7,022 nucleotides of DNA from Chloroflexota bacterium (GCA_016193545.1 JACPSA010000035.1:6006-13027); one strand, 5' to 3'; counted from the stretch's first letter, positions 1 to 5,807 are shown. The notes: a model not told the origin generated them from the letters alone. A program made the numbers and translations.

Positions 1-530
1 GCGGCGCACCGGGGGCAATTTGCTGGCTGATAGGTGGGGGTTATCGAGCGAAGACAGCTAAAAAAGGGGACACCAAAGTCTATTTTCTGCTCGGAGCGGT
101 CAACTAATACGCCGATACCTACTAGTATGCCGCCGTGATTGGCTACGGGGGTCACCACCTCGCGTATTGAGCCACCGGTAGTCAGGATGTCATCGACGAT
201 AAGAACACGCTCACCTGAAGCAATGCTGAAACCCCGCTGGAAAGTTCTTTTGCCGTTACCCTCTTTTTCAGCAAATATGCCGCGGACTCCCAGTTGCTTG
301 GCTACTTCGAAGGCTAAAATAATACCCCCGGTGGTCGGTCCGGCTACGACCTGAATTTTTTGTTTGCGGAAGTGGCTGGCAATCATGCGGCAAAGCCGTG
401 CGGTATAATCAGGAAATTGTAAAACCTGGAACTTTTCCCAATAGATAGGGGAATGTAGCCCGGAGGCGAGCAGGAAGTGTCCGTGAAGTATTGCCCCCGA
501 TTTTTCAAATATTTCCTGCGTGTTGTTCAT
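1..530 (-). CDS. pyrE: Orotate phosphoribosyltransferase, 3' end cut by window edge
   Basis: Transfers the phosphoribosyl group of PRPP to orotate to give OMP, the fifth step of de novo UMP synthesis, in the cytoplasm. Reading the minus strand from the ATG at 528-530 gives 176 codons with no stop before the edge. The N-terminal segment GHFLLASGLHS (residues 17-27) followed by YWEKF is typical of bacterial PyrE. A flexible-loop region FAEKEGNGKR lies at 86-95, and the PRPP-binding motif VLIVDDILTTGGS at 109-121. A GGGGAGGA ribosome-binding site (541-548) precedes the ATG. The last visible residues include Cys172-Pro-Arg-Cys175; from memory, a CPxC near the C-terminus occurs in the Thermus-type PyrE group, so probably only some 10-20 residues are missing. 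It follows lepB by 30 bases on the same strand and is probably co-transcribed with it. The family call is firm; only the C-terminus is unseen. Confidence 0.95.
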   Translation of the reverse strand, partial: MNNTQEIFEKSGAILHGHFLLASGLHSPIYWEKFQVLQFPDYTARLCRMIASHFRKQKIQVVAGPTTGGIILAFEVAKQLGVRGIFAEKEGNGKRTFQRGFSIASGERVLIVDDILTTGGSIREVVTPVANHGGILVGIGVLVDRSEQKIDFGVPFFSCLRSITPTYQPANCPRCA

Positions 531-560
531 TGACCTTTACTCCTCCCCGGGCGCCAGTAA

Positions 561-1172
561 TTAATCGCCTATCCTTAGCCAACGAGCCTCAAGGTCAGGT
601 TGTGTATCTCCCGTCTGGCTATTTGCCGACTGGGGTAAAGGGTAATTGGCGGCCATTCCCCAGTATTGTGGCGGCCAGATAGATAACCAGGCTTTGCCGA
701 TGATGTTTTGGCGTGGTATCGTCCAGCCAGAACGGGAATCAGTGCTATCTATACGATAGTCTCCAAGGACAAAATATTCGTTTTGCGGAATTTTATCTCC
801 CTTAAACGGGCGCACAGCCTTTTCCGTAATGTAAGGTTCGTCCAGTTTAAGGATACTGCCGTTTCCCTTATGAATATATACTATTCCATTCTTGATTTCT
901 ACGGATTCACCGGGTAAGCCGATGATACGTTTGATGAAAGGAGTTGCCTGCGGGCCATATTCTGCCGGTGGGTGCAGGATGATTACATCTCCCCTTTGCG
1001 GTTCATGGAGTTTATAGGTAATTTTGCTGACCAGTAGTCGTTGTCCATCGTGGAAACTATAATTCATGCTGATGCCATCCACGATAATACTGTACACGGT
1101 GGCTTGTAACACGAAGAACATTACAGCAGCTATAAACAGTGTCGTCAGAAGGTCACGGAAAAAATCTTTCAT
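561..1172 (-). CDS. lepB: Signal peptidase I
   Basis: Membrane-bound serine protease of 203 aa that removes signal peptides from exported preproteins on the outer face of the cytoplasmic membrane. One N-terminal membrane segment (about residues 9-30) is followed by the box B region with the predicted nucleophile Ser35 (GISM). Box D (PFIKRIIGLPGE) supplies the predicted general-base Lys81, and box E is GDYRIDSTDSR (137-147). Length fits the Gram-positive/Chloroflexi type. Oddities: the usual SMxPT is SMNYS, and the usual GDNR is GDYR. The hydrophilic tail after about residue 175 is not part of the conserved core. An in-frame TAA immediately precedes the ATG, so no longer start exists; the ribosome-binding site is weak. 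A TATAAT-like -10 lies 33 bases upstream on the minus strand. It leads a likely lepB-pyrE transcript and is divergent from ribD. Confidence 0.95.
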   Translation of the reverse strand: MKDFFRDLLTTLFIAAVMFFVLQATVYSIIVDGISMNYSFHDGQRLLVSKITYKLHEPQRGDVIILHPPAEYGPQATPFIKRIIGLPGESVEIKNGIVYIHKGNGSILKLDEPYITEKAVRPFKGDKIPQNEYFVLGDYRIDSTDSRSGWTIPRQNIIGKAWLSIWPPQYWGMAANYPLPQSANSQTGDTQPDLEARWLRIGD

Positions 1173-1205
1173 TTACCGGACTGCTTTCTTTCCATTGCAA
1201 CCCCA

Positions 1206-1234
1206 ATTATACTCTATATGCCTTTATCCTTCTA
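1206..1234 (-). promoter_or_regulatory. Candidate promoter for lepB-pyrE
   Basis: On the minus strand a perfect TATAAT (-10) occupies 1206-1211. Seventeen bases upstream, at 1229-1234, is TAGAAG, which matches TTGACA at only three of six positions. Predicted transcription start is near 1199, giving a leader of about 27 bases before the lepB ATG. The -10 is convincing but the -35 is weak, so an activator or another upstream contact may be needed. Confidence 0.4.
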
Positions 1235-1248
1235 GTGGGGTTGATAGC

Positions 1249-1295
1249 TTGTTTAGTAACTTGAAGGCTCTTCGAGGATGGAGGTTAATAAACAA
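1249..1295. repeat. 12-bp inverted repeat between divergent promoters, possible operator or leader structure
   Basis: The left arm TTGTTTAGTAAC (1249-1260) and right arm GTTAATAAACAA (1284-1295) are complementary at 11 of 12 positions. Between them is a second short inverted repeat, TTGAAG (1261-1266) with CTTCGA (1270-1275), including one G-T pair. The element sits upstream of the predicted ribD -35 and upstream of the predicted lepB -35, where an operator could act on both. It could also be a folded RNA leader if a promoter lies further upstream. No FMN riboswitch (RFN) consensus is present in this gap. Function is inference. Confidence 0.4.
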
Positions 1296-1310
1296 TCCGA
1301 TTGACTTTGC

Positions 1311-1340
1311 TTGCACTTTTTTTGAGGTAGGTGCTAGAAT
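1311..1340 (+). promoter_or_regulatory. Predicted promoter of the rib operon
   Basis: TTGCAC (-35, 1311-1316), an 18-base spacer, and TAGAAT (-10, 1335-1340), preceded by TGC as an extended -10. Predicted transcription start is near 1347, only about 3 bases before the ATG at 1350 of ribD. The message would therefore be leaderless or nearly so if this promoter is used. Confidence 0.55.
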
Positions 1341-1349
1341 GGCAGTGAT

Positions 1350-2441
1350 ATGGATTATATGAAGCAGGCGCTTTCCTTAGCCAGGCTGGCTTTGGGGCAG
1401 GCTAGCCCTAATCCGGCGGTAGGGGCGGTGGTGGTCAAGGATGGCGAAGTTGTGGGACAGGGCTATACCCAGCCGCCCGGCTCCTGGCACGCTGAAATAA
1501 TGGCCTTAAGGCAGGCGGGTGAAAAAGCGCGAGGTGGTGTGCTCTATGTTACTCTGGAGCCATGCTGTCACCATGGTCGTACTCCGCCGTGTACTCAGGC
1601 AATTATTGCCGCCGGTATCTCTGAGGTTCACCTGGCGATGATTGACCCAAACCCCCTGGTTTCAGGTAAGGGGGTAGACGAACTGGAGATGGAAGATATC
1701 AAGACGCATGTGGGTGCGCATGAGGAGGAAGCCAGAGAGATTAATGAGGCTTATGTTAAATATATTACCACGGGTATGCCCTTTGTCACGGTGAAGTTTG
1801 CCGCGAGCCTGGATGGTAAGATTGCCACCAGGAGTGGCGATTCTGAGTGGATTAGCGGCAGTGAGGCCAGAAAATACGTTCATAGTTTACGGTATATTGT
1901 TGATGCTATTATGGCTGGAGCCAATACTGTTATTGCTGATGACCCTCACCTCACCTGCCGATGTGGCGATAGGGGTGGTAGGGTGAGAGAGCAGCCACTG
2001 CGGGTGATTGTTGATGGCAAGGGGCGGACACCGGTAACAGCTCAAATATTCAGTGAGCCGGGTAAAGTTCTTCTGGCGCTGGGTGATGTGGTTGGTGCTG
2101 AGAAAAAGAAGGCCCTGGTCCAGGCTGGCGCTGAACTGTTGGAGTTACCTTCGGGAGACGGGTTCGTCAATTTGCACCGGCTACTGAAGGTGTTGGCTGA
2201 ACGGGAGATTACCAGTGTTCTGGTAGAGGGGGGAGGGATTCTGCTCGGTTCTCTGTTTGACAGTAAGCTTGTCGATAAAGTGATTGCTTTTATTGCTCCC
2301 ATTATTATCGGGGGGGAGGAAGCTAAGACGGCAGTGGAGGGTAAAGGGGTGGATAAAGTGTTTGACGCCGTCAGGCTGAAGCATGTTAGCGTGGAAAAGT
2401 TTGGTGAAGATTTGATGGTTAGCGGCTATGTTACGGAGTGA
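1350..2441 (+). CDS. ribD: Bifunctional diaminohydroxyphosphoribosylaminopyrimidine deaminase / 5-amino-6-(5-phosphoribosylamino)uracil reductase
   Basis: Catalyses two consecutive riboflavin steps: hydrolytic deamination of the pyrimidine made from GTP, then NADPH-dependent reduction of the ribosyl to a ribityl side chain. At 363 aa it is close to the usual length. The N-terminal cytidine-deaminase-like domain (about 1-143) carries zinc ligands His47, Cys72 and Cys81 and catalytic Glu49 (HAE ... PCCHHGRTPPC). The C-terminal reductase domain (about 145-363) shows KFAASLDGKIAT (149-160), a VDGKGRTP segment (221-228) and VEGGG (292-296). The start at 1350 gives MDYMKQAL, matching the EEYYMKLAL-like beginning of relatives; the next ATG (1359, Met4) is the alternative. 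No clear Shine-Dalgarno site precedes 1350, which fits the near-leaderless promoter. First gene of the rib operon; its stop (TGA) overlaps the ribosome-binding site of ribE. Confidence 0.96.
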   Translation: MDYMKQALSLARLALGQASPNPAVGAVVVKDGEVVGQGYTQPPGSWHAEIMALRQAGEKARGGVLYVTLEPCCHHGRTPPCTQAIIAAGISEVHLAMIDPNPLVSGKGVDELEMEDIKTHVGAHEEEAREINEAYVKYITTGMPFVTVKFAASLDGKIATRSGDSEWISGSEARKYVHSLRYIVDAIMAGANTVIADDPHLTCRCGDRGGRVREQPLRVIVDGKGRTPVTAQIFSEPGKVLLALGDVVGAEKKKALVQAGAELLELPSGDGFVNLHRLLKVLAEREITSVLVEGGGILLGSLFDSKLVDKVIAFIAPIIIGGEEAKTAVEGKGVDKVFDAVRLKHVSVEKFGEDLMVSGYVTE

Positions 2442-2443
2442 AG

Positions 2444-3073
2444 ATGTTCACCGGGATTATTGAAGAAACAGGCGTGGTTATCTCGGCTCAATCCGGTAAA
2501 CTGGTGGTTGCTGCCGGCGCTGTTCTCCAGGATATGGAACTGGGTGGCAGTATCGCCGTCAACGGGGTATGCCTGACGGTAACCAGTTTTGATGCTAGTT
2601 CATTATCTGTTGACATAATGTTAGAGACATTAAAGCGGTCTAATCTCGGGCAGCTTTCGGCTGGCGATAGGGTTAATCTGGAACGCCCGCTGGCTCTCGG
2701 GGGACGTTTAGGTGGGCATTTAGTGCAGGGTCATATAGATGCTACCGGCAGAGTGGCCTCTATCAGGCGCAGTAGTGAGGCGAACATAATCACTGTTGAA
2801 GCTTCTGCCGAGGTGATGGTCTATGTGGTGGAGAAAGGTTTTATTGCCGTTGACGGCATTAGTTTAACGGTGGTGGCTAAAAATGCCAGCTCATTCCAGG
2901 TTTCTATTGTCGATTATACCCGCCGGCACACTACTTTAAACGACAGGCGGGTAGGGGACCCTGTTAATCTGGAGGTAGATATTATTGCCAAGTATGTAGA
3001 GCAGCTCAGCCAGCCTCGTGGTGCTGGCATAACCGTTGATTTCTTACAGGAGCACGGCTTTCTGGTGAGTTAG
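2444..3073 (+). CDS. ribE: Riboflavin synthase, alpha subunit type
   Basis: Dismutates two molecules of 6,7-dimethyl-8-ribityllumazine into riboflavin and the pyrimidinedione that returns to lumazine synthase. The 209-residue protein shows the expected internal duplication of two lumazine-binding barrels. The first (about 1-90) has MFTGIIEETG at the N-terminus and NGVCLTV; the second (about 95-195) begins near GGHLVQGHID and has DGISLTV. I place the start at ATG 2444 because MFTGI is the conserved N-terminus of the family and GGAG (2435-2438) lies five bases upstream. A GTG at 2438 would add two residues but is itself inside that ribosome-binding site. The gene begins two bases after the ribD stop, so translational coupling is likely. 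Called ribE here (ribC in E. coli naming, ribB in older Bacillus naming). Confidence 0.96.
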   Translation: MFTGIIEETGVVISAQSGKLVVAAGAVLQDMELGGSIAVNGVCLTVTSFDASSLSVDIMLETLKRSNLGQLSAGDRVNLERPLALGGRLGGHLVQGHIDATGRVASIRRSSEANIITVEASAEVMVYVVEKGFIAVDGISLTVVAKNASSFQVSIVDYTRRHTTLNDRRVGDPVNLEVDIIAKYVEQLSQPRGAGITVDFLQEHGFLVS

Positions 3074-3098
3074 CTGGTGGAGGCTCAAGAGGGGCAAT

Positions 3099-4316
3099 AT
3101 GAGTTTAGCAAGTATTGAAGAGGCAATTAAGGATATTAAATCAGGTAAGTTCGTGATTGTCGTCGATGATGAGGACAGAGAGAACGAAGGCGACCTGATT
3201 ATAGCTGCGGAAAAGGTTACTGCGGAAGCGATTAACTTTATGGCTACTCATGGCCGGGGATTGATTTGTGTGCCAATTACCGGTAAGAGACTGGATGAGT
3301 TACATATTCCTATGATGGTGAATGATAATACTTCTAAGTTCACCACCGCATTCACAGTATCGGTTGAGGCGAGGTACGGCACCAGCACCGGTATTTCGGC
3401 AGCTGATAGGGCCAGGACAGTGCAGGCTATCCTCGACCCGAAGACCAAACCTGATGATTTACTGATGCCAGGGCATATGTTCCCTCTGCGGGCTAGGGAT
3501 GGTGGTGTCCTGGTGCGGGCCGGGCAAACTGAAGCCGCCGTTGATTTGGCCAGGCTGGCTGGTCTCTATCCGGCCGGGGTTCTTTGTGAGATTATGAATG
3601 ATGATGGCACTATGGCGCGGATGCCGCAACTGGAAGTAATCGCAGAGAGATTGGGGCTTAAGATTATCAGTGTCTCTGACCTTATCGCCTATCGCTGGCG
3701 TCATGATAAGTTGGTGCAGCGGGTGGCTGAGGCTAAATTGCCCACCAGGTACGGTGAGTTTATCTCTATTGCCTACAAAAGTGATATTGACCCGGATGAA
3801 CACCTGGCTCTGGTGATGGGTGATATTGCTACTGAAGAGCCGGTGTTGGTCCGGGTTCATAGTGAGTGTCTTACCGGTGACGTCTTTGGCAGCCTGCGTT
3901 GTGATTGTGGTGAGCAGGTGGGTCTGGCGATGAAAGATATCGCTAAAGAAGGACGGGGCGTTTTTCTGTATATGAGGCAAGAGGGACGGGGTATCGGCTT
4001 CCACAATAAGCTGCGAGCTTATGCTCTTCAGGACAAGGGATTGGATACCGTGGAAGCCAATCTTTCCTTGGGATTTGAGGCTGACTTACGGGACTATGGT
4101 ATTGGTGCTCAGATATTGGCTGACCTGGGTCTGCATAAAATCCGCATGTTGACTAACAACCCGAAAAAGGTAATTGGTCTGGAGGGTTATGGCCTGAAGG
4201 TGGTAGAAATAGTACCCATCGTTGTCGTGCCTAACCCGCATAATATCCGTTACCTGGAGACAAAACGGAAAAAGCTGGGACACCTTTTAGAAATACCCGG
4301 TATGGACAATAAATAA
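3099..4316 (+). CDS. ribBA: Bifunctional 3,4-dihydroxy-2-butanone 4-phosphate synthase / GTP cyclohydrolase II
   Basis: This 405-residue fusion supplies both precursors of riboflavin. The N-terminal domain (about 1-200) converts ribulose 5-phosphate to dihydroxybutanone phosphate and formate; it has the acidic loop DDEDRENEGD (23-32), GTSTGISAADRA (94-105), PGH with His126, and CEIMNDDGTMAR (163-174). The C-terminal domain (about 205-405) opens the GTP imidazole ring, releasing formate and pyrophosphate. Its zinc ligands are Cys257, Cys268 and Cys270 (CLTG...RCDCG), followed by RQEGRGIG (293-300), DTVEAN (316-321) and the catalytic DLRD region (Asp329, Arg331). Oddity: the position usually His in the DHBP synthase GHTEA motif, a metal ligand in characterised enzymes, is Gln143 (GQTEA). 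ATG 3099 has a GAGGGG ribosome-binding site four bases upstream. Third gene of the operon. Confidence 0.97.
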   Translation: MSLASIEEAIKDIKSGKFVIVVDDEDRENEGDLIIAAEKVTAEAINFMATHGRGLICVPITGKRLDELHIPMMVNDNTSKFTTAFTVSVEARYGTSTGISAADRARTVQAILDPKTKPDDLLMPGHMFPLRARDGGVLVRAGQTEAAVDLARLAGLYPAGVLCEIMNDDGTMARMPQLEVIAERLGLKIISVSDLIAYRWRHDKLVQRVAEAKLPTRYGEFISIAYKSDIDPDEHLALVMGDIATEEPVLVRVHSECLTGDVFGSLRCDCGEQVGLAMKDIAKEGRGVFLYMRQEGRGIGFHNKLRAYALQDKGLDTVEANLSLGFEADLRDYGIGAQILADLGLHKIRMLTNNPKKVIGLEGYGLKVVEIVPIVVVPNPHNIRYLETKRKKLGHLLEIPGMDNK

Positions 4317-4336
4317 TCACATAATAGGAGGAAGTA

Positions 4337-4804
4337 ATGGGTAAGCTTTTTGAGGGTGTGTTACTGGGGAAAGGTCTAAAATTCGGGGTGGTTGTCTCCC
4401 GTTTTAACGAGTTTATTACCCGGAAACTGCTGGATGGTGCCCGGGATGCCCTACTCCGTCATGGGGTTAATGAGGGTGATATCGATGTTGCCTGGGTGCC
4501 CGGTGCCTTTGAGATTCCGTTAGTCGCCATGAACCTGGCTCAAACCAAGAAGTATGATGCTGTTATCTGCCTCGGTGCGGTAATTCGCGGCGCCACGCCT
4601 CACTTCGAATATATTGCCGCTGAGGTAACCAAGGGTATCGCCCGTGTAGGACTTGATGCCGGGCTGCCGGTTAGCTATGGTATCGTCACGGCTGATACCC
4701 TGGAGCAGGCTATTGAACGGGCGGGCACTAAAGTCGGCAATCGAGGCTTTGATGCTGCCGTGGATGCCATTGAGATGGCTAACCTGCTCAAGAATATCGG
4801 CTAG
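4337..4804 (+). CDS. ribH: 6,7-dimethyl-8-ribityllumazine synthase
   Basis: Condenses 5-amino-6-ribitylaminouracil with dihydroxybutanone phosphate to form the lumazine substrate of RibE. Members form pentamers or 60-mer capsids that can enclose riboflavin synthase; which applies here cannot be read from the sequence. The 155-residue length is standard. Visible motifs are VVVSRFNEFIT (18-28), VPGAFEIP (54-61), LGAVIRGATPHFEYIA (79-94) with the catalytic His89, and GNRGFDAA toward the C-terminus. A strong AGGAGGA site at 4326-4332 precedes the ATG by four bases. It starts 20 bases after the ribBA stop and is the last gene of the ribD-ribE-ribBA-ribH operon. Its stop lies 19 bases from the 3' end of the convergent gene, and I see no strong hairpin with a T-run there. 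Confidence 0.97.
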   Translation: MGKLFEGVLLGKGLKFGVVVSRFNEFITRKLLDGARDALLRHGVNEGDIDVAWVPGAFEIPLVAMNLAQTKKYDAVICLGAVIRGATPHFEYIAAEVTKGIARVGLDAGLPVSYGIVTADTLEQAIERAGTKVGNRGFDAAVDAIEMANLLKNIG

Positions 4805-4823
4805 TTATTGAAGAATACCGGTT

Positions 4824-5078
4824 TCAGGGGGTAACCTTGTAAACGGTGTCCCCTCTCCTTACCCGGTCGCTGACCTTGATGCCAACAGCATCTCCTGCTT
4901 TAGCCTGTTGGACATTGACATTATCAATCTGCATTGACGTAACGGTAAGTGTGATATCAGTGGTGTGACCCGTAATATGGACTTTATCACCCATTTTCAG
5001 GGGGGCAGTTAGCTCAATGCCAGCTACTACCGGTCTGGAGAAGAAGTCCGATACCTTGCCAATTTCGACCTCAGGCAT
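4824..5078 (-). CDS. Small translation elongation factor-like protein (EF-Tu domain II-type barrel)
   Basis: An 84-residue soluble protein that resembles only the beta-barrel domain II of translational GTPases such as EF-Tu. Seen: IGKVSDFFSRPVVAGIELTAPLKMGDKVHITG (positions 6-37) has the pattern of that fold, with alternating strands and a KMGD turn. The middle reads TSMQIDNVNVQQAKAGDAVG (47-66), close to the domain II pattern of a 'SMQ..' strand and an 'A..GD.VG' turn. There is no G domain (no P-loop, DxxG or NKxD), so it cannot be a GTPase. Similar stand-alone proteins are known from archaea and some anaerobic bacteria, with no function I can name. The ATG is at 5076-5078, with a GGAGGG ribosome-binding site (5086-5091) and a strong promoter upstream. 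Monocistronic and convergent with ribH. The fold assignment is fairly secure, the role unknown. Confidence 0.85.
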   Translation of the reverse strand: MPEVEIGKVSDFFSRPVVAGIELTAPLKMGDKVHITGHTTDITLTVTSMQIDNVNVQQAKAGDAVGIKVSDRVRRGDTVYKVTP

Positions 5079-5133
5079 TTGGATACCCTCCTTTAGTTTA
5101 GTGCCGGCGGTGTTGTCCGGCTATCTTGAAGCT

Positions 5134-5162
5134 AGTATACGCCATACCGTTTGCCGAATCAA
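5134..5162 (-). promoter_or_regulatory. Promoter of the elongation factor-like gene
   Basis: On the minus strand TTGATT (-35, 5157-5162), a 17-base spacer, and TATACT (-10, 5134-5139). Predicted transcription start is near 5127, which gives a leader of about 49 bases ending in the GGAGGG ribosome-binding site. Five of six -10 positions and four of six -35 positions match consensus with ideal spacing. Confidence 0.65.
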
Positions 5163-5237
5163 GGCAATAATGGGGCACCAACTCGGTATTGGTTTCGGGC
5201 GATATTTAGTTGATTTCCTAACTCCTGAAATGGTTTG

Positions 5238-5362
5238 ACCTATCCCCTTACCCCTTCCCTTAAAAGGGAAGGGGAGTGTAAGTATAAGAGAGGGGGCGAA
5301 GCCCCCTCTCTCTAAACTCTTCCCCTCTCCTTGAAAGGAGAGGGGGATTAAGGGAGTGAGGT
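5238..5362. repeat. Palindromic element of three consecutive perfect hairpins (REP/MITE-like)
   Basis: Non-coding block of about 125 bp. Hairpin 1 (5251-5274) pairs CCCCTTCCCTT with AAGGGAAGGGG. Hairpin 2 (5287-5311) pairs AGAGAGGGGGC with GCCCCCTCTCT around GAA. Hairpin 3 (5322-5345) pairs CCCCTCTCCTT with AAGGAGAGGGG. Each stem is 11 bp without mismatch. The outer ends are also imperfectly inverted: the left end reads ACCTATCCCCTTA and the complement of the right end reads ACCTCACTCCCTTAA. So the whole block is an imperfect palindrome with purine/pyrimidine-strand asymmetry. No T-run follows any hairpin, so a terminator role is not supported. No target-site duplication is evident. It resembles dispersed intergenic repeats that I recall from Chloroflexi genomes; copy number cannot be judged from one copy. 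Confidence 0.75.
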
Positions 5363-5408
5363 TACTGAACGGCTAAGGGATTGAGCAGAACCATAAGCTG
5401 CTAAATCT

Positions 5409-5438
5409 TTGACACATTACCACTTTGTTGCCTATAAT
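5409..5438 (+). promoter_or_regulatory. Fully consensus sigma-70-type promoter
   Basis: TTGACA (5409-5414) and TATAAT (5433-5438) are both exact consensus, separated by 18 bases. Predicted transcription start is near 5445, which gives a leader of about 24 bases to the start codon chosen at 5469. The TTG inside the -35 box is in frame with the downstream gene and could be mistaken for its start codon. Confidence 0.8.
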
Positions 5439-5468
5439 AGGTTTGATTATAATTTTGGAGATGTGGAT

Positions 5469-5699
5469 TTGGTAGAGAGCGATGAACCGGTCGGTGTCAC
5501 CGAGGAGCAAGCGCTGGATATCCAGCGCATTCAGAAGCGCCTGGACCTGTTAGACCAGCGTCTGGATAATATCGATACCATGGTTACCGCCGTGGCTGAG
5601 CGGGTGATGAGTCAGCTTATTACCGTTAATGTCACCTGTCCTCATTGCGGCAAAATGATTGAGATTGCCCTCGTGGGCAGTCAGAAACCGCGGCGGTAG
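5469..5699 (+). CDS. Small coiled-coil protein with one CPHC motif, function unknown
   Basis: I do not recognise the family. From the chosen start it has 76 residues. An acidic head (1-17) is followed by a coiled coil whose a/d positions are all Ile, Leu or Val from residue 18 to 46 (I18, I21, L25, L28, L32, I35, V39, V42, V46). Then comes TCPHCGK with Cys57 and Cys60, a short hydrophobic strand, and a basic tail ending KPRR. One CxxC is half of a zinc-ribbon site, so a dimer could bind one zinc between chains; this is inference. There is no signal peptide or membrane segment. Start choice: TTG 5469 has GGAG (5457-5460) eight bases upstream; GTG 5463 is too close to it, and the in-frame TTG 5409 is inside the promoter -35 box. 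It stands alone behind a consensus promoter. Confidence 0.75.
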   Translation: MVESDEPVGVTEEQALDIQRIQKRLDLLDQRLDNIDTMVTAVAERVMSQLITVNVTCPHCGKMIEIALVGSQKPRR

Positions 5700-5807
5700 T
5701 GCTGATTTATTAAGCTGACCGAGACAGTGTATATTAAGATGTTTCCCGGCAGTTGCTAGCATCGGTATTGGTGAGATAAAACAAATAATTAATGATGGAG
5801 GGTAAAC

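Noticed and set aside
139..354. Plus-strand open frame near the left edge
   Set aside because: It is the antisense shadow of pyrE, which reads through this region on the minus strand with the PRPP motif.
1173..1349. FMN riboswitch (RFN element) upstream of ribD
   Set aside because: The conserved blocks of that element (such as the AGGG..GGTGAAA and CCGGCGGT segments) are not visible on either strand by eye.
2438..2443. GTG at 2438 as start of ribE
   Set aside because: It lies within the GGAG ribosome-binding site and the ribD stop overlap. MFTGI from ATG 2444 is the conserved family N-terminus.
3459..4004. Long open frame on the minus strand (181 codons)
   Set aside because: It lies wholly inside ribBA, whose motifs are intact in the plus frame. 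The minus product shows no recognisable domain and has no ribosome-binding site I could support.
4805..4823. Bidirectional terminator between ribH and the convergent gene
   Set aside because: Only 19 bases separate the stops, and neither strand shows a stable stem followed by Ts.
5238..5362. CRISPR array or transcription terminators
   Set aside because: The units are palindromes of differing sequence without spacers of even size, and no T-run follows any hairpin.
5384..5402. AGCAG/CTGCT inverted repeat upstream of the consensus promoter
   Set aside because: Five base pairs around a 9-base loop are expected by chance; there is no further support for an operator.
5700..5807. Separate promoter for bioY
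   Set aside because: Only poor matches were found (for example TTGCTA with a GATAAA-like -10), not good enough to list.
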